From Scolanthus callimorphus (lineage: Eukaryota > Cnidaria > Anthozoa > Actiniaria > Edwardsiidae), in assembly GCA_033964015.1 (NCBI GenBank), contig CM066924.1, forward strand, positions 24,982,280 to 25,046,279: 64,000 nucleotides of DNA. Reading direction: 5' to 3'. Within the stretch, counting starts at the first letter, position 1. Every line of letters starts with the position of its first letter. This document shows, piece by piece, positions 1 through 11,003 of the stretch. Position numbers and translations under genes: made by a program. The notes under the pieces are model-generated. The model was not told the origin of the DNA and made no database searches. It saw only the letters and a program-made list of their open reading frames with translations.

Positions 1-1010
1 ACGCCGACTTCTCGTGTCAAGAAAAATCAAGAGACGAGGTACGTCCATGTCACGCAATCAATAACGTGTCTGGAAGAATCATGTTCCTGACACGCCGACT
101 TCTCGTGTCAAGAAAAATCAAGAGACGAGGTACGTCCATGTCACGCAATCAATAACGTGTCTGGAAGAATCATGTTCCTGACACGCCGACTTCTCGTGTC
201 AAGAAAAATCAAGAGACGAGGTACGTCCATGTCACGCAATCAATAACGTGTCTGGAAGAATCATGTTCCTGACACGCCGACTTCTCGTGTCAAGAAAAAT
301 CAAGAGACGAGGTACGTCCATGTCACGCAATCAATAACGTGTCTGGAAGAATCATGTTCCTGACACGCCGACTTCTCGTGTCAAGAAAAATCAAGAGACG
401 AGGTACGTCCATGTCACGCAATCAATAACGTGTCTGGAAGAATCATGTTCCTGACACGCCGACTTCTCGTGTCAAGAAAAATCAAGAGACGAGGTACGTC
501 CATGTCACGCAATCAATAACGTGTCTGGAAGAATCATGTTCCTGACACGCCGACTTCTCGTGTCAAGAAAAATCAAGAGACGAGGTACGTCCATGTCACG
601 CAATCAATAACGTGTCTGGAAGAATCATGTTCCTGACACGCCGACTTCTCGTGTCAAGAAAAATCAAGAGACGAGGTACGTCCATGTCACGCAATCAATA
701 ACGTGTCTGGAAGAATCATGTTCCTGACACGCCGACTTCTCGTGTCAAGAAAAATCAAGAGACGAGGTACGTCCATGTCACGCAATCAATAACGTGTCTG
801 GAAGAATCATGTTCCTGACACGCCGACTTCTCGTGTCAAGAAAAATCACGAGAGAAGGAAAGTCCATGACACGCAATCAATAACGTGTCTGGCAGAATCA
901 TGTTCCTGACACGCCGACACTTCTCGTGTCAAGAAAAAAAAAGAGAAGGTACGTCAATGACACGCAATAAAGAACGCACCTGGTAGAACTATGTTCCTGA
1001 CACGCCGACG
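1..1010. repeat. 91-bp tandem satellite, about 11 copies
   Basis: The unit starts at 1, 92, 183, 274, 365, 456, 547, 638, 729 and 820, a strict 91-bp period. The first nine copies look identical. The copy from 820 has scattered substitutions and the one from 911 also has small indels, so the array decays at its right edge. Each unit holds several cgtgtc/gacacg words in both orientations, which could form short hairpins. The array runs off the left edge of the window. No open frame in it looks coding. Confidence 0.97.
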
Positions 1011-1159
1011 TCTCAGCGGCGGACAAAAGTATCGTAAACACCCCGTTTCCCTTCCAATGTTGGAGCATGCCAATTTGAACTGAACACTGCGCACACCAAA
1101 CCACTTTGAACAGGGGAGCGGGAAACAGCCTGGATAGCTAGTGTTTTATATAATTTCTG

Positions 1160-1275
1160 GCTCCGATTGTCTCGTGTCAAGAAAATTTACGGAGACAAGT
1201 TACGTCCATGACACGCAATCTATAAAGCTCCTATTCGGTGTAATGATAAACGTTCTTGACACGTACAGGAAACGC
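1160..1275. repeat. Decayed outlying copy of the 91-bp satellite
   Basis: Segments such as tctcgtgtcaagaaaa, tacgtccatgacacgcaatc and ttcttgacacg match the 91-bp unit but with many substitutions and extra bases. It is separated from the main array by about 150 bp of unrelated sequence, as expected for an old array edge. Confidence 0.75.
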
Positions 1276-2680
1276 CGACCACCCTTTTACTAAAATGAAT
1301 GAAACTCAATGGATAACATGTCTGGTTGAACCATGTTCCAGAAACGCTGAGCTCCCTTGTACGTTTTATAGAAATAACAAATGGATTGCCACAAGACACG
1401 TGACAAGACGAAATTATTGAGTGTTTGACGTCATTCACTTTTTCGTCTGTGCTTAAAGATCCAGTGTCGGATGGGTTGTGACAATCATGATTGATTTGTC
1501 GTGTTAATCTAATACGGTAAGAAACTTTCAAAATAACACCATTAGTTTGTTGTTCCTAATTTTTATTATATAAACACCAATGAAATACCGGGTGATCTCC
1601 CGCGCGAAAACTTGATATCTTCACACGTGAAAATATCACACTTGCCTTTGCTCAATGCTCGATTATTAGGCTTAACTCAAATAAATTTTGAATTAGGTAT
1701 TTCATTAATGTTTATACTAGTTGTAGCTCTCGCTAAGTGCCAACGAGCAACAGAACCGTGTGAATCATGTTATGCCCTTTTCACAAAGTGAGTTTTTTTA
1801 AATTAAAACAAAAGTTGAAAGAAAATATTTTATTCTTTAGTGTTTCGTTTTGACATCAACGACACAGTTCCAGAAACAATCTACTGCACAAGAAAATTTT
1901 CCAGAATGGCTCAAGCAATAATTTGGGAAATGATCTCTGCCTATATACCTTTGATACAGACTATCACATGACTTAAACTGTTGTTTTCTTTAAAATATTC
2001 AGCAGTTTCTAGAGCATAAATATTCCCATTCACAATATGAGCTAGAATCCTTCGCAGCCCCTTAAATATGAGCCTCCTTGTTTGAAATGGCAAAGCGGGT
2101 TGAAGATAGTGACACAATAATTATAGTGATATAAATATAGTGATTCATTTTGATATAAGTTACGTGTGGAGATGCTGAATGTGATTGGTAACTATGACTA
2201 TCGTAAGCATAATTATGCGAGAATAACAGCATCAACAACAAGAGGATCATGTCAGTTGAGTTCTTGTGCGTTCTTTCATACCTCCTTTGACCCAAATCAA
2301 TCAGACAACCAATTTCCTACTTATATACTTTTGTGTGATCGTATCAATGCTTTGTTCAATTGCTGGCCCAATGAATTGTAGTGAATTATTACAATTACAA
2401 TTTTTGTTTCGGAACCGGTTTTTCGGCACGCTCGCCAACGTTAGCTCTCGACAAAATTCTTGGCTTGCTACCCGATTTTGAGCTTGCTAGCTCAAACTGG
2501 AACACGCTGCTTCTCAAAAGGCACTCCTCTGAAGTACACAAATGTGTTATGGGTAAAAAAAGAACGCGAACAACTTAAATCTGTAGTGAAACAAAGGATT
2601 TTTTCAAACCTTTTCCTCTCGCAATATCGCCAAAAATCACCACGAGACGAATGCAAGCTTGGTAGTATCATTTCAAGCCA
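1276..2680. other. AT-rich stretch, no recognisable feature
   Basis: I see no gene, inverted repeat or tandem structure here. The small open frames (for example 2166-2381 and 2460-2714) have no recognisable motif and overlap one another in different frames. Confidence 0.5.
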
Positions 2681-2681
2681 G

Positions 2682-2830
2682 CTACAAAGAACACGCGCGA
2701 CGATTGGCTTTTGAAGTCACATGACCCGATCAGCAAAAAGCACGCGCTACGATTGGCTTTGCTAGTCACATGACACGGTGCCAGGCAATACTTGTAAAGA
2801 ACGCGTACTACAATTGGCTTTCTCGGCTGC
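2682..2830. repeat. Three degenerate copies of a ~50-bp unit
   Basis: Three successive blocks share the order aaagaacacgcgc / cgattggctttt / gtcacatgac. The third copy is shortened. Each has an inverted CCAAT word (attgg), and the first two an E-box-like cacatg. They could be a small minisatellite or regulatory repeats; nothing downstream tells which. Confidence 0.65.
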
Positions 2831-2971
2831 TTCTAGACATTACGTCATTTAGTATTACCTTAAGTTACGCTCAATCGAGATTTCTTTCGCCTGAACCTCG
2901 TACGGCTCTATGATGCTGCCGCCTCGCCAGCCTCGCGTCTTCGCTCGGCTGGCTCGTTGGCAATAATAAAC

Positions 2972-3098
2972 AGAACATTACATGACCGCTTGGAGATACG
3001 GATTTTATCTTCTCGTCTTAAAAATGTATCTCACTCGTTCGCTACGCTCACTCGAAGAAAACACTCGAAGAAAATTCGTATCTCCGCGCGGCCATGTA
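2972..3098. mobile_element. MITE with ~30-bp inverted ends
   Basis: The left end attacatgaccgcttggaga and the right end tctccgcgcggccatgtaat are imperfect inverted complements continuing into ...tacgaatttt. The interior has the cgttcgctacgctcactcg words typical of short cnidarian foldback elements. No coding capacity; no clean TSD seen. Confidence 0.7.
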
Positions 3099-3420
3099 AT
3101 ATATAGATTTAGGCACTGCCTAAAAGCGGAGCTTCCAACTATTATAAGGAATAAAAGATGGTAGTAGTTAATTGTAGTATCAAAAATACATTTATTATAT
3201 TTAGACTAATATTATTGCCTTTCTGCCTTTTACAAAAAGCACGAGGACAACTCAACTAATAAAAATGTAGACACCCGTAGTTCACATGAGGTGAGATATC
3301 AACCTCGTCCCCAGGGTCTTGTGGGTAATTTTTAAGATGGCGAGAAGAAGACCCTGGGGAGGCTGAGTCACATGACCACTGTTTGAAAACATGGGAACGA
3401 GGTTGTCCTTTGTCAATGCT
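3099..3420. repeat. Dispersed repeat, inverted copy at 38490-39050
   Basis: This stretch is matched in reverse complement by 38490-39050 with the same segment order: aggcactgcctaaa, a stretch ending gcctttctgccttttacaaaa, tgtagacacc, then caacctcgtccccaggg to gggaacgaggttg. The second copy carries an extra MITE (38689-38880), so this copy records the empty site. Confidence 0.85.
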
Positions 3421-3534
3421 TAGTCACATGATCATTTTCTCCTTAGTCATGTCAAATTTTTGGTCATGTGATATAAAACAGCGACCTGTGGGCTCGAAAT
3501 TTCAACGGCGCGATTGAAGCTCTATCTGTTTTGA

Positions 3535-3828
3535 TAGTACCTGTTACTTCATAATTCTGCGAACTCTCGCTAACGATTTCCAACCGTCAAATCGCCTTCT
3601 GGCTTCCATCAATCAAAGTCCCGAGTCTCTTCGTCGTTACTCTTTGTGTTTTTTGATTGGCCAGCACGTAACCGTTGCTGGCGAGACAGGAAGCCATTTT
3701 AGCACTGCTTAGGCGCTGGCAGAGCACAGAGTAACGAAAAAAGACTCGGGAGTTTGATCGACGGAAGCCAGAAGGCGGTTCTACGGTTGGAATTCGATAG
3801 TGAGATTTCGCAGAATTATGAAAACCGC
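3535..3828. mobile_element. MITE with ~95-bp inverted arms
   Basis: The left arm (from ttcataattctgcga through ccttctggcttcc and cccgagtct) is complementary to the right arm (agactcggga through ggaagccagaagg to tcgcagaattatgaa). The spacer holds a ttgattggccagcacg segment. A second member of the family, with a much larger interior, is at 50096-51554. Ends are placed by similarity; I found no clear TSD. Confidence 0.8.
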
Positions 3829-4099
3829 AGTAATATTAGAATATTTTAACTTTTGTATTTGCGCTTACTTTTTAATAAATAGATCTCGTTTTGTGTGCGT
3901 GTGTACTGTAATAGAGACACAGATGACGTCACAGAATTTCATTAGCAAAGGTCAATATATAGTACGCTATGAGACGCAGTCGAGCGTGACTGTTGTTCAT
4001 GACATTCTGTGACGTCTTCTGTGAATCTGTTAGAGTACATTACGCACAAAAAACGGGATCTATTTGTTTTATATTTCCTAGTTCTTATCTAATTTAATT

Positions 4100-7000
4100 A
4101 TAAGTTTTGGGATAGGTCAGCGGCGCCGGAATGGCTGCCACGGTGTATGTTTTGTCCGTCTAAGCTTGGGTGTTTTCGTGTCAAACTTTGTCTAAACGCT
4201 TGCCATGCATCCTCTACCGGCACATAAGAATCTCAGTGGCCTAAGCCTGTGGTTTTTTCTCCACTTCGCCAACTTGTTGCTGAGTTATGGTCGATGGACT
4301 ACGCTCAACATCTCAAGCCTGGTCGGTCGCCATATTGGACCGTCGCCTGCCAATACTCTAGCCTACTCCAGTGCCGTTCTTAAGTCAATTGGAAAGACTC
4401 AACCGAAGGTTGTTATTTCGAGGGAGTTATGGCTAAAGCTTGATGAACTCGGAATCAGGAAGCGCTTTCGCTCAAAACGTGGTGGGCGAAGGAAGCCAGA
4501 AATTGAACCAGTAGGCCAGCCTGATTCAGTAGACCACGACTCGTCAGTCTCTGACCAGTTACCTTTTTCTCCTAACCAAGCGCCATGGTTCCCCGGTATC
4601 CTGTTGGCGAATGTACGATCCCTGCGCTTCAAAATTGATGAGCTCCAATCCGTGGTTAACTTAAATCTACCTGGCATTATTTGTATCACAGAAACTTGGC
4701 TTGACTCTGCCATAAGCGATTCTGCTGTCTCGCTTGACGGCTTCTGTTGTTTTAGGAGTGATCGGATGGACGGATATGGTGGTGTTTGTGCATATGTTAA
4801 CTCTCACATTCCCTGTAAACGACTAGTGGACTTTGAGTCTCCGGACGTCGAATCCCTCTGGCTTACAATCAGGCCTTTCCGATTGCCGCGTGCTGTTTCA
4901 ACCATCCTACTTGGGGTAGTTTACCACCCTCCAAGAAATTGTGCGGATGATAATACGATCTTACTGGATCTCATTCAAAACAACGTTAACTCATTTCTTA
5001 GTAAACATCCTGATGGGCTCGCTGTGGTATGTGGAGATTTTAACCCACCCAGCACTGGACTCACTGAACAGCAAGCCAAGCAGACAACCGGACTAGTGCA
5101 AATGATAAAGGTTTTAACCCGTGACACTGGTACTCTGGACTGGTGCCTAACAAATAGGCCTAAATTGTTTTCTCCACCTAAACAATTACCTAAGCTTGGC
5201 ACCAGTGACCACTTCACCGTTCTTATACTTCCAAAATCCGAGTCTTTGGAAAATACACCGTCTGTCAGCTCAATGCTAAAGAGGGATTTAAGACCTAGTA
5301 GAGTGGAGGCGTTTGGCAGGTGGATTACACAGCATGATTGGGGAAGCGTTTTCAATCTAAGAAGTGTTAAGGAAAAATTCGACCTGTTTTCCACAACAAT
5401 GTCGGAGGCGATGGACCGTATCTTCCCCTTTCAGCGCACGAAGTGTTGCACCTCTGATAAACCGTGGATGACTTCCAAGCTTAAGACCTCAATTACACGA
5501 CGTCAAAAGTCCTTTGCGTCGCACGGAAGAGACTCTGCTATCTTTAAATACTGGAGAAACAGGGTTCAGCGGGAATGCAGGATATGCAGAAAGAAATTTT
5601 ATAAGGGAAAAGTTGCGGCCTTGAAAGATAGTAATGTTAAGCGTTGGTGGAGAGAGATAGGGTTGACAGGTCAGAGGGGTACTACAGACAGCTGGGCCTA
5701 TCAAATGTTGGACGAGCATACCCCGACCCTTGCTGCTCTCGCTGAGTGCTTCAGCTGTTTCCTCGCGGGTCTGACTGCACACTTTACTCCCCTTGACCCG
5801 ACGGATGGTCACTTAGATCTTGATGTCCCCAGGGAGTTGCTAGTAGAGCAAACGACGGTGTACAATGCCCTGCGACAGATAAAGCCCAACAAGTCTCCAG
5901 GTCCGAGCCCGATTCCTAATAAGATCTTAAAAGAGTTTGCTATGGAATTGTGTCCTGTACTCACAGACATTTACAACTCGTCGCTGAAACAGGGCTACGT
6001 TCCCGACCAACTGAAGGAATCACTGGTCCGGCCCCTGCCAAAAGTTTCGCCTCCCAAGTTAGTAGACAATGATCTAAGACCCATTACACTCACAGGTCAG
6101 ATAGCTAAAATCATGGAAGGTTTCACACTTAGCTCTTTGTATCGTCAAGTCATTGATAATATTGACTTTTTGCAATTTGCACTTCCGGGTAAATCAACTA
6201 CGCATGCTTTAATTTACACCTTACATTGTATTCTAGAAGCACTGGACAATGGCCATTGCTATGCCAGAATTTTATTTACTGACTTTAGCAAAGGTTTCGA
6301 CCTTGTGGACCATAATGTCCTCTGTACTGAGCTGCGCAATCTCGGGGTGCATAATGTGCTCATCACGTGGATCGGATCGTTTTTAACAGGTAGATCACAG
6401 TCGGTTAAAATTGGTAATGTCATCTCGGGCCATGTTGTACCGAGGGGTGGTATTCCCCAAGGGACAAAATTGGCACCCTTACTGTTTGCCGTACTTGTAA
6501 ATAATCTAGCCAAACAATGGAAAACCAGGGCTAAATATGTTGACGACCTTTCTATAATAGAGATTATACCTAGGTGCTCCACCAGTGTTTTGCCGTTCAT
6601 TGCTAGAGATATTTCCTCATACGCTAGTGAGCATGGCATGCGACTCAACCCAGTCAAATGCAAGGAGATGTTTGTTGATTTCTTACAGTATAAACCACAC
6701 CATCCTCCTCCTCTGCAGCTTTCTGGGTCTGTAATTGAGCGCGTCACCACGTATAAATTGCTTGGTGTTCACATTGCAGAAAATCTATGCTGGAGTACCC
6801 ACTGCGAGTACATTGTCAAGAGGGCGCGCAAACGCCTATACGCACTGCGCTGCTTGAAGAAGGCTGGTGTTGTTGAAGAGGACCTGGTCTTGGTGTACTC
6901 TAGCCTGATTCGCTCAGTGCTGGAGTATGCCTCTCCAGTCTGGGCTAACTTGCCAGTGTACTTAAGTTTTCTAGTTGAGAGTGTTCAAAAAACAGCCTTA

Positions 7001-7374
7001 TGTATCATCTATCCTGGGTTTTCATACGAAGACGCACTTGTGCGCTGTGGTCTCCATACTCTCTCGGATCGGCGCCACGCAGCTTGTACTAAGTTTATCC
7101 AGAGAGTACGGGACACTGGTGTCCTTGCCAACTTGTTACCACCGCGCACAAGTGTGTCTCATGGATATAATCTTCGGTCTGGCGCTGCTAGGGGTGACCC
7201 AGCTGTGGCCTCGACAAAGCGATTAGGTATGTTTGTCACATATAGATATAGTTGATGTGTGTGAGATGTATGTAATATTTTTTTTTTTTTTGTAATTAAT
7301 TGAATCCTGACCACTCTTGTAATTTAGCTGTTAAGCTACGAAAAGAGTAATTAAACTGATTATTATTATTATTA
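4100..7374 (+). mobile_element. Apparently full-length CR1/L2-like LINE
   Basis: The element holds one long coding frame (4205-7255) followed by a 3' region with an oligo-T run and a terminal ttattattattattag repeat at 7358-7374, the kind of short-repeat 3' end known from L2/CR1-type LINEs. The 5' boundary is not visible; 4100 is a guess. I see no separate ORF1, so the element is either ORF2-only or 5'-truncated upstream of the frame. Confidence 0.8.
4205..7255 (+). CDS. LINE endonuclease-reverse transcriptase, intact frame
   Basis: This 1,016-residue protein would copy the LINE RNA into genomic DNA by target-primed reverse transcription. An APE-type endonuclease spans about residues 131-340 and shows its catalytic landmarks ITETWL (161-166), GDFN (277-280) and SDH (334-336). 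The reverse transcriptase spans about 555-860: NKSPGPSPIP (562-571), FTDFSKGFD (691-699), GGIPQGTKLAPLLF (748-761) and the YVDD catalytic box (778-781). The C-terminus continues through a thumb-like region (LLGVHI, SVLEYASPVW) to a stop just before the 3' tail. The first 130 residues are basic and unassigned. Catalytic residues are present and no stop or frameshift is seen, so it may be recent or still active. Assignment to CR1/L2 rather than a neighbouring clade is inferred from motif style. Confidence 0.93.
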   Translation: MHPLPAHKNLSGLSLWFFLHFANLLLSYGRWTTLNISSLVGRHIGPSPANTLAYSSAVLKSIGKTQPKVVISRELWLKLDELGIRKRFRSKRGGRRKPEIEPVGQPDSVDHDSSVSDQLPFSPNQAPWFPGILLANVRSLRFKIDELQSVVNLNLPGIICITETWLDSAISDSAVSLDGFCCFRSDRMDGYGGVCAYVNSHIPCKRLVDFESPDVESLWLTIRPFRLPRAVSTILLGVVYHPPRNCADDNTILLDLIQNNVNSFLSKHPDGLAVVCGDFNPPSTGLTEQQAKQTTGLVQMIKVLTRDTGTLDWCLTNRPKLFSPPKQLPKLGTSDHFTVLILPKSESLENTPSVSSMLKRDLRPSRVEAFGRWITQHDWGSVFNLRSVKEKFDLFSTTMSEAMDRIFPFQRTKCCTSDKPWMTSKLKTSITRRQKSFASHGRDSAIFKYWRNRVQRECRICRKKFYKGKVAALKDSNVKRWWREIGLTGQRGTTDSWAYQMLDEHTPTLAALAECFSCFLAGLTAHFTPLDPTDGHLDLDVPRELLVEQTTVYNALRQIKPNKSPGPSPIPNKILKEFAMELCPVLTDIYNSSLKQGYVPDQLKESLVRPLPKVSPPKLVDNDLRPITLTGQIAKIMEGFTLSSLYRQVIDNIDFLQFALPGKSTTHALIYTLHCILEALDNGHCYARILFTDFSKGFDLVDHNVLCTELRNLGVHNVLITWIGSFLTGRSQSVKIGNVISGHVVPRGGIPQGTKLAPLLFAVLVNNLAKQWKTRAKYVDDLSIIEIIPRCSTSVLPFIARDISSYASEHGMRLNPVKCKEMFVDFLQYKPHHPPPLQLSGSVIERVTTYKLLGVHIAENLCWSTHCEYIVKRARKRLYALRCLKKAGVVEEDLVLVYSSLIRSVLEYASPVWANLPVYLSFLVESVQKTALCIIYPGFSYEDALVRCGLHTLSDRRHAACTKFIQRVRDTGVLANLLPPRTSVSHGYNLRSGAARGDPAVASTKRLGMFVTYRYS

Positions 7375-8014
7375 GCATAATTCAGCTTTTGGCTGCAACG
7401 TTTTAACCAATTAACTATCTATCTACCTATCTTGCCTCTTGCTGAATAGGCTAATGGCTCTGGGATCCTCTGGACCTTTATAACAAGGTCATTTAACCAT
7501 CTGTATAAATTAGCTACAATAGCTTTTGATGCCCTAGAGGCAGTATAATTTACCTATGGACAAACCCATCACATACGTCCATCAGCTATAGCCCAATAGA
7601 ATAAGCTTACTAATATGTATAGAGGCAAGGAAGCTAATGTATAAAATGTATTTCCATGAAAGGGGGGCACAAAGTGAAAATAATGGAAGCCAAAGTTGAC
7701 ACTGTTCCAGCAAATACAGTAAATGTATGGAAAAATCTATCGAAAAAGCGGCTTCCACTGGAATTTCAAAAGTGGTAGATTAATTTCTTAAAATATCGAG
7801 TTCCTTGATAGGGGGTACAGCTATGGAACAGCCCATTCTGGTCACCCGTATGTAGAACAGCCCATTCTGGTCACCCATATGTGAAATCATTAATCATGAT
7901 TAAGTCAAGAGGAGAGCACTCCCCGGAGCCAATAGAATACAGAGTCTCCTGGCCCGTAGCCAGGGGGGTTCCGGGGGTGCGCAAGCACCCCCCACACGAC
8001 AAAAAGGTCCACAT
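7375..8014. other. LINE to giant element: no gene
   Basis: Holds a two-copy direct repeat (7833-7883) and, at 7945-8014, a G/C-rich MITE-like fragment (ggcccgtagccagggggg followed by the hairpin gggggtgcgcaagcacccccc). The giant element seems to have inserted into this fragment. Confidence 0.5.
7833..7883. repeat. Two-copy direct repeat
   Basis: gaacagcccattctggtcac followed by cc(g/a)tatgt occurs twice back to back, differing by one base. Confidence 0.85.
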
Positions 8015-8018
8015 TTAA

Positions 8019-9470
8019 GAGCGGTTTGCACTAACGGTCGCCTATGGGCTGCAATAGAATTTTTTTTCAAATCTCTCAAACTTCGCTCGATGAAAGGCCT
8101 TTGGACACTAATTTGTCGATATAAGTTTGAGCTCATTCTGATAAATATTTTTAGCACGCGAAGCCAAAACACGAAATTTGACCTCACTTCCGGTTTTACG
8201 AGTCTATTTTAGAGCACCTACAAAAATGCTCAAAATCTATTTTAATCGATTTCGACTCATTCAAAAACCTAAGAAATCAAAAGACAATGTAATTAGGATC
8301 ATGTAGAATACTTTTAAGAGGCCTTGTCTGAGAAAGCGTTCCAGGTGATCAAAGTGGGGGGTAACCGATTTCCTTCAAATTTGTGCCAGAAGTTACCCTT
8401 AGTGAGATATTCTAGGAGCCAGTTTGGTTTCGTGTTCCAGCTTTTTGGTTCAAAGTTACAAGGGGGGTCTTGTTTTTGCCTCCCTGACCCCCAAAATTCA
8501 GTGTTTCAAGGGGGTATGTTGTCACCAGCATCAAACTTAACACAGGGAATACTTGGAATCATTTACTGTATGGTAGGTATCTACTATGAATAGGCTCTCA
8601 TATAAACTAGGTGATGTTGGTATAGAGGTGCTTGGTCGAGAGAGAACTGGCACTAGTTATGGACAATTTTGAAGAAAATCAAACCTACTGAAAATTGCAA
8701 TATTTCAAAAAAATAATTCTCTTTACTGCAGCAGTACCTGAAAGTCATTTTACCACCACAACCGACCTTGACCCTTGTACTTTCCAAATCAGTTGAGAAA
8801 AATTTGGGCATTTCACAATTTAAATGATTTTGAAGCCAAATAGCAAGCATGGTGACACACCAGACAACACTACAAAAAAATGCCAATTTTATGATTCCAG
8901 TTGTAATTCTTGGCAACAAAGTGGCACAAAATGTTATCAGTTGTACAAAGCATGTAAACATAAATTAATAGAGTGCTATATTTTGCAAAAATTACGATTT
9001 GGAGCCTTCAACCAGGCTAAACACAAGGGCAATACTGAGGTCGAAGGGCAATACATTGTGGAAATTGATGACATTTATTATTGTTGGGCGCATCAAGTTC
9101 TTTCTCCATCAAGTTATGTCCACTTTGACAAATATAAGGATTCAGTAAATCCATTTTCACTCCTGGCAATCACAGGGTAATTTAAGAAAAAACAACAGTC
9201 GAAGGCTGACTGTGATATTCACGGGAAAATCGCAAACATTTATAGCCATAACACACCAGATTAGCAGATATATCGTGATATTTGAAGTTCCTTTTCGTCT
9301 AGCGTTCCACAAGATACTCTAATCACTTTCAGGATTTCAAGAAGGCTAATCGTTGTATTTACGAGACGATACAGGCCCACTACTATATACAAGCTGGAGG
9401 CGTCCGGGAAGCCATTTTGGACGTGTGATCTCAAAGGAACCTAGGGCGAGTTGAGTTTTCCGAGCAAGGG
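8019..9470. repeat. Left long terminal inverted repeat of giant element
   Basis: Matched in reverse complement by 29390-30685 plus 34944-35242. The outer part (8019 to about 9060) is nearly identical to its partner. The inner part (about 9200-9470) is clearly more diverged but still alignable, for example cagatatatcgtgatatttg and its partner cagcaaatatatcgtgatat. This copy is uninterrupted, so it gives the empty site for the insertion in the right repeat. Small open frames here (8324-8593) recur in the partner and are not genes. Confidence 0.9.
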
Positions 9471-9596
9471 ACAAACCGGTCTTTTAATAACGTATTGGAA
9501 TAACAACAGAATGCGGCCCTGTGACCATATTTGAGTGAGCTATGTTTTGACCATTGTTGTCATTAAAGATACGTTATAGGAAATGAAATACTGTTT

Positions 9597-10036
9597 CTAT
9601 TTTGCGCAGCTACATGAGTTGGTAATTTCTACGATTGGCTCAATGTAGGACGCCTTTCGCGATGCCGAGCCATTTATCTCGAATTGTAGATGTTGTTGTA
9701 TCTGCTTCAGTTGGAAAAGCTTCAGTTTTTTCAGTGCTTCATGTAATCTGTTCTCGCTGAAAAGTTGACAAAAGTTTAATTCCTTGAATGCAACAGGGTG
9801 AGGTATATCGATTTGTTGCTGTGCCTCGTCAACCAGTTCTTGAATCAGAGCTTCTCTGTGCAGAGCGCAAACGTCTTCGTCCTCATCTAAATTCTCTTCT
9901 TCTATCTCTTTTCCCTTCTGTTTTGCTGCCAGACGAGAGAAATATCCCTTGATGGTCTGAGTTTGCAGCCACTCTGATTTCGGAAAGTTTCGCTTGAGCT
10001 TCTCAGCGATTACTGCCGGGTTAGCCTTATCTTGCC
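9597..10036 (-). CDS. Transposase-like gene, final exon (3' part)
   Basis: The stop-terminated frame reads RQDKANPAVIAEKLKRN, EWLQTQTIKGYFSRLAAK, an acidic linker EEENLDEDED, then a C-terminal region with HPVAFKELNFCQLF and KLKLFQLKQIQQHLQFEI...RKASYIEPIVEI, whose helix pattern and conserved Leu/Lys resemble a SAP-like DNA-binding fold. It ends SCSCAK about 130 bp from the left inverted repeat. Joined across the 12.57-kb insertion it continues exon 4 as ...FNEGN-RQDKANP... without a frame change. A splice junction here is unlikely: the flanks lack GT-AG boundaries that keep the frame. Confidence 0.78.
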
Positions 10037-10159
10037 TATTAGTCCATGAGCTAGGACCAAAAATTTGGGCTTTCATTACCAAATTGCAAACAAGGGCTAT
10101 CATACCTTTTTGAAATACCTAGTATCTGTACTTCATATTCGTGTATGATAGACTTCTTG

Positions 10160-11003
10160 AATTGGTAGATAGTTTTTTTGTGTGGATTTGTTGTATGATC
10201 TAGTCCAAGACTAGTCCAGAAAGGAGTGCTTCTAACAATAAGAAACATACCTCAAGGTGTAATTTATCAAAATACATCCTCATTGATAACATGCCAGTGT
10301 GGCCTTCCAGGGCAAACCAGCTACCTCCAAGTTGCATGGTACTGTAAACTAGGTTCCAGCCATCACAAACTGGTGACTATCACCGTCTTACATCTGCATG
10401 GTACTGTACTCAGTGATACAGCCATCACAGACAGAGGAAGCCTGCATGGTACTGTATACCCAGAAACACAGCCATCACATAATGGAAACCAGCAATGTTA
10501 TGCTGCATGCATGTTACTAAACAGGACATGTCCTATTGGATAGCCATCACATGTCAACACAAGGAATGTCCAGGAAGACCAGTCATGTATCACAGTATTA
10601 ACCTAACTGGATTCCTCAAATTGTGTGCTTCTATTGTCTAAATGGTTCTATAAAGTGCTGTGGACCTCTATTTTCTCCTGTAGGTAACTACGTATGATTA
10701 TACTACAATGTAGTATAATCTGGTAGCTGCTTAATCTGTATTCCAGATAAAGCAGTAACCAGTGCAATATTCATTATGCCATTCTTAAAGATATCTCCCA
10801 ATCATTAATTTAATCATTAATGATGCCAGGAATGTCATGTCCTAATAAGATGGATGCAAGAATGATTTACATAAAAATACATAAACCGAAATGTATGTAA
10901 TCTATGCCAAACATAAAACAACAAACAAACAATCAGCCGGGGGAAAAATATAAAACAGATCTATAGTCTGGTATAGATCTATTCATAGATCTATCAACAT
11001 AAA
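10160..11003. repeat. Diverged, internally deleted first array unit
   Basis: Begins with a tagatagtttttttgtgtgg segment equivalent to 12590 in the array and runs to agatctatcaacataaaa (equivalent to about 13450), with roughly 10% differences and indels. It then jumps directly to the attaacctaactgg phase of the next unit, so about 1.6 kb of unit is missing. Edge copies of tandem arrays are commonly this diverged. Confidence 0.85.

Noticed and set aside
1..1010. CRISPR-like regular repeats
   Set aside because: The repeats are head-to-tail 91-bp units with no unique spacers and lie in eukaryotic DNA.
5489..6750. Long antisense frames within the LINE
   Set aside because: They are shadows of the 1,016-residue frame on the opposite strand.
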